A stretch of 64,000 bases of DNA. Source: Muscardinus avellanarius (lineage: Eukaryota > Chordata > Mammalia > Rodentia > Gliridae). Each line of letters begins with the position of its first letter. The first letter of the stretch is position 1. This document shows, one piece after another, positions 19,508 through 30,659 of the stretch. The stretch covers positions 141,319,441 to 141,383,440 of the forward strand of contig OY726561.1 in NCBI GenBank assembly GCA_963383645.1, in the 5' to 3' direction. A model generated the notes under the pieces. The model did not search any database. It saw nothing but the letters and a program-made list of their open reading frames with translations, and was not told the DNA's origin. Both the position numbers and the translations under genes were made by a program.

Positions 19508-22500
19508 ATGCTGCTGCTCAGGCCGGTGGCGCTCCTTCTGGCGCTGGTTGTCTCTGGTGAGGAGCTGGTGGATGGGGAGGGAGCCCCCGTTTCCCTTGAG
19601 GTCCTGGCCAGGGGGGTAGGGGTCTGGGGAGAACCTGGAAAGAGTTCGAGTAGGAGCCCGAGCCTCTGACCTCATCTGGGCTGCTTCCTGGGCCAACGGT
19701 GAAATGTCCGATTTGGCGATCAAGATCTGGCCAGGCCCTGCAGGCAAAGGGTGCTTCTGTGCTGGAGCGCGGCCCCGGCCTGAGCTGTCTGTGGCACACA
19801 GCCCTGCAGGGCCTGCCCTGGTTCATCAACGTCTCGGAGCGCCTGGGCCCTGGCTCGGTCCTTCAGTCCTTCTCCTTCAACTGCTCCTCCCACACGCCCA
19901 CCCTGGACCTGCTGAGCGTCAAACCACATTCCACCTTCTTCAACCCACCCAGCCTGGCCAAGTGGCAGGGGACCTATGTGGGCAAGGTGGCGTCAGGGGC
20001 ACCCCTGGGGGCCGGGGGCGCAAGGGCAGACCTGAGGTTGCCCCAAGCCAGAAGCGGTGCAGGGAGAGAGCCTCGGCCCCACGGCCCCGCCTGCCCCACA
20101 GGTGACCCTGAGCAGCTCGGCTCGGCTGGACGCGCTCGCGGTGAACCACTACGAGCTGCAGCTGCTGTACACCTGCGGCACGTACGTGCTGAGGGGCCCG
20201 CTCTATGTGGACGTGCTGCGGAGCCCTGGCCGTGTCCAGTGCACCGGTCGGTTCGCCAGCCCAGGTGAGGCCCAGGGCAGCGGCCGGGGGGTGGGCAGGC
20301 GGCCTGAGCAGAGCCTCCCTGACCCTCTCTCTGGCCAGCTGGGGACACGATCCAGGTGCCAGAGACAGTCACACCTGGGGCCCGGCTGTACACGCTGCTA
20401 CTCCCAGGCCTGGAAGTCCGGGGAGCCCAGGTGAGCCGAGCGCAGGCAGTGGTGGGTGACGGGACGAGAGGGACATGGAGGGGTGTGCTCAGACCTGCCT
20501 GGCCGGGCGGCCACAGCTGAGCCTCCTCCTGATGCACTTTTTTTTTCTTTTGTGGTACTGGAGATGGAACCCAGGGGCCTTCTCCCCTTGGGCTACACTC
20601 CTGTCTGAGGCTGGCTTTGAACCTGCGCCATCCTCCTGTCTCCGCCTCCCAAGCGCGGGGATTACGGATTACAGGCGTGCCCGCCACACCCGGCTGGATG
20701 CACACTTTGGGGAGAGCATGCCGCGCCCTGGCCCCAGGGAGAAGGGCCGCTCCAGGGCGCAGCTGAGGGCTGAGCTCTTTCAGGTCCCCCATGTGCTCTG
20801 AGTTCTCTCTGACAATTTTCATCACTTTTGTAATCCAAAAATGAAATATAAAGCCGGGTGTGGTGGCGCATGCTTGTAGTCGTAGCATTTGGGAGGCTGA
20901 GACAGGAAGATCGTGGTTCACAGCCAGCCTCAGCTACTTAGTGAGGCCTCTGCAACTCAGTGAGACCCTGTTTCAAAATAAAGAATAAAAAAAAAACAGG
21001 GCTGTGGATGTAGCTCAAAGGTAGAATGCCCCTGGGTTCCATCCCAGCACCCAAAAAAAAAAAAAAAAAAAAAAAAGGAATTGGTTTTTTTTTTTTTTTT
21101 TTGTGGTACTGGGGGTGGAACCCAGAGGCTTTCTACCTCCGGGCTATACTCCCAGACCTATTTTATATTTTATTTGAAAACAGGGTCTCACTAAGTTGCT
21201 GAAAGCCTCACTAAGTAGCTGAGGCTGGCTTCGAACCTGTGCGATCCTCCTGTCTCAGCCTCCCAAGCGCCGGGATTACAAGCGTGCGCCACCACGCCCA
21301 CACCCGGCTTTTTTTTTTTTTTTGGTGGTACTGGGGTTCCTGGAAGCCCTTCTACCACTGGGCTACACTCCCAGATCTATTTTTTTATTTTTTGGAAACA
21401 GGGTCTCCTAAGCCAGCGTGGCTGGCTTCGAACCTGCACGATCCTCCTGTCTCCGCCTCCCAAGTGCGGGGATTATAAGCGTGCACCACCACGCCCGGCA
21501 AAAGGAATTGGTTTTAAAGCAAAAGGGACTAAGGATGGGGACCAGGGCTGGCAGCCCAGGGCAGGAAGCCAGTCTAGGTTTGGGCAAGAAGCAGCGGCAG
21601 GCATGGTGTGGGCTGGCAGGGCTGTTGGGCTGTTGAAGGATGCTGGAAGGGCTGGATACAGCCACTAGCCCCTCTGTTTTGTCAGATGAACATTATCAGT
21701 GCCCAAGACCCTCCATACTTCCCCGGACCTTTCTCCATCAATGAGCACGGCTGGCTGCAGGCGCCATCCCAGGGCCTCAGGGGCCAGGCTCCAAAGGTGA
21801 GCATGGCTTGGGAGCTGGACAAACCAATGGGCCGTCCGGAAACGGCTGGTGGCCTCCAGGGCTCCTCAGCGACTGCTGCCTCTCACACCGGCCTCCCTGC
21901 GGCTGTCCTTTCGCATTGGCTGGGCCCCGCGCTTGGCTATGGAGCTCCAGAAAGACAAAAGGTCGCCCGGCATGGTGGGCACGCTTGTAATCCCCCCACC
22001 CCGCTTGGGAGGCGGAGACAGGAGGATCACCAGGTTCCAAGCCAGCCGCACTGGCTTAGACCCTGTTTCCAAATAAAAATATAAAATAGGTCTGGGAGTG
22101 TAGCCCGGAGAAGGGGTCCATCCTCAGTACCACCAAAAAAAAAAAAAAAAGAAAAAGAAAGAAAGAAAAAAAGAAAGATAAAAAGAAAGAAAGGGCCCTC
22201 TAGCGGAAAGGAGTGTTTATGGCATCACACTTTCAGAGGAAGTTCTGAGTAAAGTTCTGAATGAGGAGATGAGACAGTTTCCTCTTTAAAAATCTCCACC
22301 TCTTTGTAACTGGCTCTTGGCGACTCCAAGCTGATAATTAACATTGCGAATGACTTAGACGGCACACTTTCCTGAGCTGTTTGCAACCTCGCAGAAGAAT
22401 TTATGTCCCAACGGTGTAGGGTTCAGAGGCGTGCTTGTCAGCAGAGGGCGGGCACGGACGGGGCGAATGTGGTGCTTCCTTGTGGAGGTCTTGAGGGACC

Positions 22501-25457
22501 GCAGAGACAGAGGTGGACACGTCACTGCCCACTCCCGTCCTGGGTGCCCCTGCGTGTCCCTAGGTCTTCCAGCTGCAGATCTCAGTGTCCTTTGGGCAAG
22601 GCCAAAGCTGCCAAGGGAGGCTGCTGGTGAAGGTTCTGCCTGTGCCTGCCAGCCACGTCTCCTTCCTGTAAGGCTCCTCTACCCCAGGAAGACTGGGGCG
22701 TGGGGCTGGGCCGCGGGGCTGGGGACGGGGACCAGGGGAGGGTGTGGGGCTGCTGCAGCGTTGCAGCTGGGCTGGGAGGAAAGCCCCAGGGAGGAGCCCA
22801 CTGACCAGGGAAGGGCAGGAGCAGGAGGAATCAGTACTCCACTTTGGGTGCAGACAGAAGGCCCAGAACATCACGGTGTCTCAGAGCATGACCCCCGGGA
22901 GCGAGGTGGTCCAGGTCCAGGCTACGGGCATCGACTTGCGCTATGAAATCACCTCCCCGGTGCCCAGCCCGCTCTACTCCGTCGGACGCGGTAAGGGCCG
23001 AGGCGGTGGCCAAGGCGGAGGTCGGGTACCTGGCTCCCTCTGGGGCTGGCCCAGGGGTATCCTAGCACCGCCTTGCCTTCTGAGAAAAGAAGCCAGAGTC
23101 AGAAGGCCGAGATGGGACCAGGTCCGGCTGAGGACCTGATCTCGGAGGAGGAGGCAGAAGTGGCCAGGATCAGCTGCCTTCCCCCAGTGGGGAGGCCACA
23201 TGGAAGGGGGACCATGACTGAGCCGAGGGAGGGGCTGACTGAGCTCCGCTTCCCCACCTGCCCACCCTGCCCAGCCGACGGGGTGGTCCGCACCACCGCG
23301 CCCCTAGAATTGGCTGGCGCCCGAGGCCTCGGGGTCACGAGACTGCAGGTGAAAGCCTTCGAGCTGCTCCAGCCTCAGGCTGGCGCCGTGCTGGACCTGA
23401 CAGTGACTGTCCCGTCCACCAACCACTGGCCCCCACGCTGCCTCCCAGCTCTCCTCGTGTGAGTATGTGGGAGCCCTGCCCTGGCTGCTGGGGCGAGACC
23501 CGTGGCTCAGAGCCCGGCCACACTCCTGCTCGCCTCCGCCCTCCACTCCCAGAACTCAGATCCCTGAGACCACCCCCGTGGGCACCGTGCTGGACACCCT
23601 CGCTTGCAGCGACCCGGACTCCGCTGGCACCGCCCTGGAGTACCAGCTCTGGTTCCACAGCCCTCACAGCCCTGCCAGCTTCTCCCTGCAAGACCGAGTC
23701 CTCGAGGTGCTCACCGCCAGAACCACGTGCAGGGTGCTTGGGCCAGGCAGGAGTGGGTGTGCATGCGGGCACTGAGTTGGGGGTGGTCCCTGCGTCCATC
23801 TGTTGCACGTCTGCAAACAGGACCAGGATGGGCTATCTGTGGATGCCCCGGCTGGCCTCTCTCTCTGCACCCTCTGGCAGGTGAACGCCACTCTGGACTG
23901 TGACAGTCCTGGGGCCTGTTTCCAGCATGCCGCCTCCATCCTGGTGCTCGACGATGGTCAGCCCCGGATGACCAGTGAGTGACCATCCTTAGTATGCAGG
24001 GTGCGCCCCCCCCCCCAGACACAGGCATCCCTCCTCACTCAGAAACCGCCAGGGCAAGTTGGGTACAGTGGTTCAAGCCTGTAATCCAGCCACTCCAGAG
24101 ACGGAGGCAGGAGGACTGCGAACTCAAGGCCAGCCTGGACAACCTAGCAAGACTCTTTTTCTTTTTTATCTTTTTATTTATTTATTTTTGGTGGTACTGG
24201 GGGTGGAACCCAGAGGCTTTCTGCTTCCAGGTTATACTCCCAGACCCATTTTATATTTTATTTGGAAACAGGGTCTCACTAAGTTGCTGAGAGCCTCACT
24301 AAGTAACTAAGGCTGGCTTCGAACCTGTGCGATCCTCCTGTCTCAGCCTCAAAAGCGTGGGGATTACAAGCGTGTGCCACCACGCCTGGATCTTTTTCTC
24401 TTTTTTAATGTTACTGGGAATTGAATCCAGGGGCATTCTACATCTGAGCTACACCCCCAATGCTATTTTATTTCTTATTTAGAAACCGGGTCTCACTACA
24501 TTGCTGAGAGCCTCACTAAGCTGCTGAGGCTGGCTGCGAACCTTCGATCCTCCTGTCTCACCTCTCAAGCGCTGCAATGACAGGCACGTGCCATCAGACT
24601 CAGCTGAGGCCATGCCTTAGCACAGAACCTGGGCTAGAGGCAGGTGTAGCATACTCCTGCGATCCCAGTCAATGCTCGGGAGGCTGACTGGGAGGATCCA
24701 AGGCCCGAAACCAAACTTAGCAACTTAGTGAGGCCCTGTTTCAAAGTAAAAAATAGAGTTGGGGTGTAGCTCAGAGGCAGAATGCCCCTGCATTCAACCC
24801 CTAGTACCACAACCACCACCAAAAACCAAAAACCAAAACAAAAACAAAACCTGAGCTGGGCCAGTGGTTCATGTGTATAATCCCAGTACAGGAGGCTGAG
24901 ACAGAACCCCAGGTTTGAGGCCAGCCTCAATAACTTAGTAAGACCCTTGGAAGTTTAGCGAGACCGTTTCTAAATTAAGTTGCCAGTCGTGGTGGCGCAC
25001 ACTTGTAATCTCAGTACTTGGCAGGCTGAGACAGGAGGATCGCAGGTTCGTGGACAGCCTCAGCTACTTAGTGAGGCCCTCTGCAACTCAGTGAGACCCT
25101 GTTTCAAAATAAAGAATAAGCCGGGCGTGGTGTCGCACGCTTGTAATCGCCACGCTTGGGAGGCAGAGACAGGAGGATCGCGCAGGTTCGAAGCCAGCTG
25201 CGCTGGCTTAAGAGACCCTGTTTCAAAATTTAAAAAAGTATAAAAATAGGTCTGGGAGCCGGGTGTGGTAGGGCACTCTTGTAATCACAGCGCTTCGGAG
25301 GCCGAGACAGGAGGCTCGCACAGGTTCGAAGCCAGCCTCAGCTACTTAGTTCAGCCCTCTGCAACTTAGTGAGACCCTGTTTCAAATAAAGAATAAAAAA
25401 TAGGTCAGGGGATGTAGCTCGGAGGTCAAATGCCTCTGTGTTCCATCCCCAAACCCA

Positions 25458-25488
<31 letters not shown>

Positions 25489-28400
25489 ATAGGTCTGGGA
25501 GTGTAGCCAGGATGTAGAAGGGTTTCCAGGAACCCCAGTACCACAAACAAAAAAAAAGCCGGGTGTGGTGGCGCATGCTTGTAATCCCAGCATTCGGGAG
25601 GCTGAGACCAGAGGATCGTGGTTCACGGACAGCCTCAGCTACTTAGTTCAGCCCTCTGCAACTCAGTGAGACCTGGTTTCAAAATAAAGAATAAAAAAAA
25701 TAGGTCAGGGGGTATAGCTTGGAGGCCAAATGCCCCTGGGTTCCATCCCCAGAACTGCAAAAAAAAAAAAAAAAAAAAAAAGAATAAGCCGGGCATGGTG
25801 GCACATGCTTGTAATCCTAGCATTCGGGAGGCTGAGACAGGAGGATCCCAGTTTGTGGACAGCCTCAGCTACTTAGTGAGGCTCTTTGCAACTCAGTGAG
25901 ACCCTGTTTCAAAAGAAAAAAGGAAAAATAGGCTGTTGTGTAGTCCGGAGGTAGAATGTTCCTGTCTTCCATTCCCAGTAGCACAAAAGAATAAAAAATA
26001 GGGCTGGGGATAAAGCTTGGAGGAAGAATGCCCTTGGGTTCAATCCCCAATATCTCAAAAAATTTTAAGTTAAGCTGGGGGTGTAGTTTGGAGGTAGAGT
26101 GCCCCCACTTCAAGCCTAAATGCCGATAAACAGTAAAAGAGGGGCTGGCGGTGCGGATCAGTAGTACATGGCCCCCTTCCACTTAAAGTGTCCCTGGGTC
26201 AATTTCCTTCCTTCCTTCCTTCCTTCCTTCCTTCTTCTTTATTTCTTTTTTTTGCGGGTCTGGGCATTCAACCTCCGAGCTACACCCACTGCCCTATTTT
26301 TTTTTTTTTTTATTCTTTATTTTGAAACAGGGTCTCACTGAGTTGCAGAGGGCCTCACTAAGTAGCTGAGGCTGTCCTTGAACTGCGATCCTCCTGTCTC
26401 AGCCTTCCAAATGCTAGGATTATAGGCATGTGCCATCACACCTGGCTTCCCTGGGTCAATTTTCAGTACTGAAAAAAGAAGGGAGGGAGGGAGACGAACC
26501 ACCAAGGCCAGCATGTCTCTCTCAGCCTCCAACTGGGAGAGCTACTGTCTTCCTTCCTGTTCGACCCTCTCCCTCCTTAGAGCCCAGGGCAGGGGCCATG
26601 TCCCCTTCCTCAGACCCCTAGGGCAGGGCTGGGCCCCCAGGCCAGCTCCCTGACCACCAAATGGCCCCCAGCCGAGGTGCCAATACTGGTGATGGTGACA
26701 CCCGTCAATGAGTACCCCCCAGCCTGTACCCCACGCACGTTCCGGGTTCGCGAGGATGCAGGGCCCCTCACTCTGCTGGGCTCCGTGGCTGGCACCGATC
26801 GGGATTACCCCCACAACAGCATTGAGTTCCACGCCTCCGGGGGCCCCTCCATCTTTGCTGTGGACCGCCTCAGTGGTACTTCCAGCCCAGGGATGGGATG
26901 GAGAAGTGGGGCCGGGGTTGAACCTGCATGCTGAAGCCATGGCCGCCCCTCTAGGAGAGGTGCTCCTCCTGGGGCCCTTGGATTATGAGCAGCAGAGGCT
27001 GTACAGGCTCCCCATCCTGCTGATCGACCATGGCCAAGACTGGGCTCCCACCCGCCGCCGCTCAGGCTCCTGCACCATTACCATCGAGGTTGAGGCAAGT
27101 GAACCCTGAAGCTTTGGACATAGTGATACACCTGTAATCCCAGTACTGAGACAGGAGGACGGCAGGTTCGAGGCCACCCTCAGCAATTTAGTGAGGTCCT
27201 GTTCCAAAATTAAAAGTAACAAGGGAGCCGGGTGTGGTGGCACATGCTTGTAATCCCAGCATTGGGGAGGCTGAGACCCGAGGATCACAGTTCATGGACA
27301 GCTTCAGCTACTTAGTGAGGCCCTCTGCAACTCAGTGAGACCCAGTTTCAAAATAAAGAATAAAAAACAGGGCAGGGGGTGTAGCTCGGATGCCGAATGC
27401 CCCTGGGTTCCATCCCCAGACCTGCAAAAATAAATAAATAAATAAATAAAAATTAAAGTAACAAGGGCCAAGCATGGTGGTGCACTCTTGTAATCCCAGC
27501 ATTTGGGAGGCAGAGACTGGAGGACTGCAGTTTGTGGACAGCCTCAGTTACATAGCAAGGCCTTCCGAAACTCAGTGAGACCCTGTTTCAAAAAATAAAA
27601 AGAAGCCGAACATGGTGACGCACACTTGTAATCCCCGCACTTGGGAGGCGGAGACAGGAGGATCACGCAGGTTCCAAGCCAGCGCGCTGGCTTAAGAGAC
27701 CGTTTCCAAATAAAAAAAGTAAAAAAATAAGTCTGGAAGTGTAGCCCGGAGGTAGAAGGGTTTCCAGAAACCCTAGTACCACACACACACACACTAATAA
27801 TAATAATAAAAATAAAAAAAATAAAAAGACTAAAAAATAGCCCTGAGGTGTAGCTCATAGGTGGAATGCCCTTGGGTTTCATTTTCAGTACTGGAAAAAA
27901 AAAGTAATGAAGGCTGGGGGTGTAGCTTGGAGGTAGAATGCCCCTGCGTTCAATTCCCAGTACAAAAAATAATGCCCTTTGACCTTTTGCTCTTCTGCAC
28001 CGCGAGTCAGTCTCTCCCATGGGTGGTCTGGAGGGGCAGGGCCTTACTGTGGAAAGCACTGGAACCAGCTGCCTGGTGCCTGGCTCTGGCTAAGGTGGAT
28101 GGGCAGAGGGGCTGGCCTGGGGGTTTGGGGGCTTGGGGCATAACCTGGTGGCCTTTCTGCAGGATGTGAATGACCATGCCCCCGAGTGTGAGCCCCCATT
28201 CCAGGAGCTCACCATCTACACTTTCCTGGGCCGTAGCGTGGAGGTGGCAGAGGTCTTGTGCCGGATTCCCCAGGAGCCGCAGCGGCTGGCCTTCTCCTAT
28301 AGCATTGTGGGAGGTACGGTTGCTGGGGGGCGCCAGCCGTGGGTGAGGGGCTGGCCACAGTGGCCGTGGTTCCCTTCCTGCCACTCTGCTTTCAGGGAAC

Positions 28401-30468
28401 AGGCATAGCCGGTTCAGACTGCAAGGGGCCGTCCTGGTGCACAGCGACCCGATGTCAGGGCTTCCTTGGCTGGGGCAGCCCCGCACCAGCGAGCTACTGA
28501 TCCGTGTGGCTGACGCGGGCCCCTTTGCCCCCCACCTCAGCACCACAGCCACCGTCATTGTGCATCTGGCTCCCTGGAGGGCCAGCACAGCGGCCCCCAG
28601 CACCCCCAGGACCACGGTGAGGGGGCCTCAGGGGCTGGGGAGCCAACATGAAGGGTGGAGAGACGGCTGTGCAGGTGGAAGAGGGGAGGCCAGGTTGTTG
28701 TGAGGCAAATCAGGGTGGGGGCCCTGGCCGTGGCCAGCAGTGAGGCCGTGGCCCCCCTTCCAGGTGTCTTCTGCGATGGCTCCCCTGCTCGTGACAGGCA
28801 CCGAGTCCTTCTGGCAGCCAGCGCCCTGGTTTGTGGTGGTGCTGACGGTGACGGGTGCCCTCCTGCTCTTGGCCCTGGGCTGGCTCCTCTGCTGGCTGCT
28901 CCGGGGGTAGGTTCCCACACGTGTGCGTCCTGCCCCGGCAGCTGTGGGTCCTGCTGGGCTTGGCGCTGCCGCCAGGACTTGATGAGCACGCTCAAACCGT
29001 GGACAGACAGGGTACGGAGGAGGGCTGCTGCCACCCCACCTAGGGCTGCCTTCAGAGCACCCCCGGGGCCTGAGTCAGCCGGCCACCAGGGTACCCCTAT
29101 TCTGGACCCCTGCCCACCACCCCAAACCTGCCCCGCTTCTGTAGACTAAATTCCTGTGTGCACAGGCAAAGTGGGATAGCTCTGTGGGTGGCACAGTGAA
29201 AGTCGGCTGTGCCCGATATAGAGGGATGGATGAAGGCACTAGTTCCTGGTGCCACAGGCCTGTGGCCCTCACTTCTTGGTCCTCTCCTGACATTTCAGGT
29301 TGACCCAGGTGCTGCAGGTGCCAAGTAGACCAGCCCAGGCTCTGCTGCTAAACAGGTCGGTCCCCTCTGCGTGCCTTGATGCCCAGGAGCCCCCTCCTAA
29401 GCCTGGGCGGGGGCCCGGGCCTTATCCCTACTCCTCTTCCTACCTTGCCCCAGCATCCAGGGAAAGGAAGAACCCACTGAGGGGTTCTTGGAAGCCCCAA
29501 GGATGGAGCTGTGCCCAGACCTCAGCAGTGTCTCGAGCCTGGTACATGGACGGACCATACTGAGTAGTGGGGACGGGTCCTCCCTGGCCCCGCCCAGCCT
29601 GCCCCCGCCCAGCCTGCCCCCTGCTGGTGAACGGCTATCCCTGTCAGCGGCTCAGGATGCGAGGCCGGTGGGCTCCTGGCCCCTCCACGCAGGGTCCAAC
29701 TCCCGGCACCTCGTTCTCCTCCACAGCAGCGTTTGGATGACAGAGTCCAGGACGCCCGTGAGTCCCCCTCCCCTCGCCCACCGCGTTCCCACCTCTCCTC
29801 ACCCCACCTTGGTGTTTCTTCATCTTTATTTATTTTTTTTGCTGAACGGGGTCTGCTCTCACCCACACTCACCTTTCAGCCAATTTTTTTTTTTTTTTTT
29901 TGTGGGTCTGGGGAGGGAACCCAGGGGCATTTGACCTCCAAGCTACACCCCCTGCCCTATTTTTTTTTTTTTTTAATTCTCTATTTTGAAACCGGGTCTC
30001 ACTGAGTTGCAGAGGGCCTCACTAAGTAGCTGAGGCTGTCCGAGAACTGAGATCCTCCAGGTCTCAGCCTCCCAAAGCCAAGTTTTTTTTGACGCTGGTG
30101 GCACCAGGAGATGACTCAGACCTGCCATGGAGGGAGGGCGGTAGTGAGGGGGAAGTCCCCCGTGAACTGGGGCAGAGCACCCTGGTGCTGGCCATAGGGG
30201 AGCTGGCATCTTGCTTTGGAGAATCAAGGCGGCTTACCGCGCATCTGAGTCAGACCTCAGGGAACTGGCAGAGGAGGGAGGGAGGGCCAAGTTGTACGCA
30301 GCAGAAGAGGGGTCACCCCGAAGGTCCTCGAGTGTATTCCCTAACCCCTGGGGAAGGAGAAGTTCTGCTGAGGCCAGCAGGGCCCCTCTCTCCCCTGGTG
30401 CCCTGCGCTCAGGTACAGACAGAGACACCCTGTTCAACACGCTCACAGGAGCCCGGCGCTGGCTCTGA
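19508..30468 (+). CDS. CDHR4: Cadherin-related family member 4
   Basis: Single-pass membrane protein of the cadherin superfamily. Coding exons: 19508-19556, 19802-19986, 20102-20264, 20339-20430, 21686-21796, 22564-22667, 22854-22990, 23275-23458, 23553-23706, 23881-23974, 26672-26875, 26955-27094, 28163-28313, 28396-28616, 28764-28906, 29299-29355, 29454-29541, 29730-29757, 30413-30468. All phases agree and give 786 aa (human 788). Residues 1-16 form a signal peptide. The ectodomain carries cadherin-type signatures such as LDYE and the Ca-binding DVNDHAPE (540-547). The membrane helix is about 685-709, and a tail of about 75 residues ends GARRWL. The start has a perfect GCCGCCATG context. 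Intron 12 uses a GC donor. Only 28 bases make up exon 18, so that exon is the least certain. Identity is by recalled similarity to the human protein along its whole length. Confidence 0.95.
20540..21505. repeat. SINEs in CDHR4 intron 4
   Basis: Minus-strand copy 20540-20697, plus-strand copy 20851-21076, then minus-strand copies 21083-21308 and 21310-21503. The plus and first minus copies face each other across an A run and a T run at 21053-21102 and could form an inverted-repeat hairpin in RNA. Confidence 0.85.
21966..22190 (+). repeat. SINE in CDHR4 intron 5
   Basis: One plus-strand copy with the variant right half (GGTCTGGGAGTGTAGCCCGG), followed by an (A/G)-rich tail to about 22190. Positions 22200-22563 show nothing recognisable. 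Confidence 0.8.
24058..26446. repeat. SINE-packed intron 10 of CDHR4
   Basis: A 2.7-kb intron that is almost entirely SINE. Plus-strand left half 24058-24155; minus-strand 24170-24390 and 24395-24605; then a plus-strand train at 24635-24820, 24850-24980, 24984-25118, 25119-25257, 25258-25485, 25494-25550, 25556-25780, 25788-25985, 25990-26060 and 26070-26135. A (CCTT)n tract lies at 26205-26235 and a minus-strand copy at 26255-26446. An (AATA)n tract at 25458-25492 is a SINE tail. Confidence 0.85.
27095..28162 (+). other. GC-AG intron of CDHR4
   Basis: The join between ITIEVE and DVNDHAPE requires the donor AG|GCAAGT at 27094/27095 and the acceptor TTTCTGCAG at 28162. No GT near the exon end keeps both frame and homology. 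GCAAGT is the strong form of the minor GC donor. The intron is filled with SINE pieces: 27110-27225, 27227-27425, 27467-27600, 27603-27780, 27838-27895 and 27910-27970. Confidence 0.8.
29882..30080 (-). repeat. SINE in CDHR4 intron 18
   Basis: Minus-strand copy of the subfamily whose right half reads GGTCAAATGCCCCTGGG on its own strand. It lies between the tiny exon 18 and the terminal exon. Confidence 0.8.
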
Positions 30469-30548
30469 AGGCAGCCTCGCGGCTTCAGCTTCGCTATGTG
30501 TGGGACTTTGCCACATAATCAGGGGATGTGTTTTCAAGCTGATTAAAA

Positions 30549-30554
30549 AATAAA
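30549..30554 (+). terminator. CDHR4 polyadenylation signal
   Basis: AATAAA lies 80 bp after the CDHR4 stop codon, giving a short 3' UTR. Confidence 0.8.
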
Positions 30555-30659
30555 CAAAATCACAAAGAGAAAAGCCCCACACTGTCATCTGCTGTGGGAG
30601 CAGCTCTGCGTGCTTCCTTGTTCTGGCTTGGAGAAAGTGCTACACTGTGGGCACAGCTG

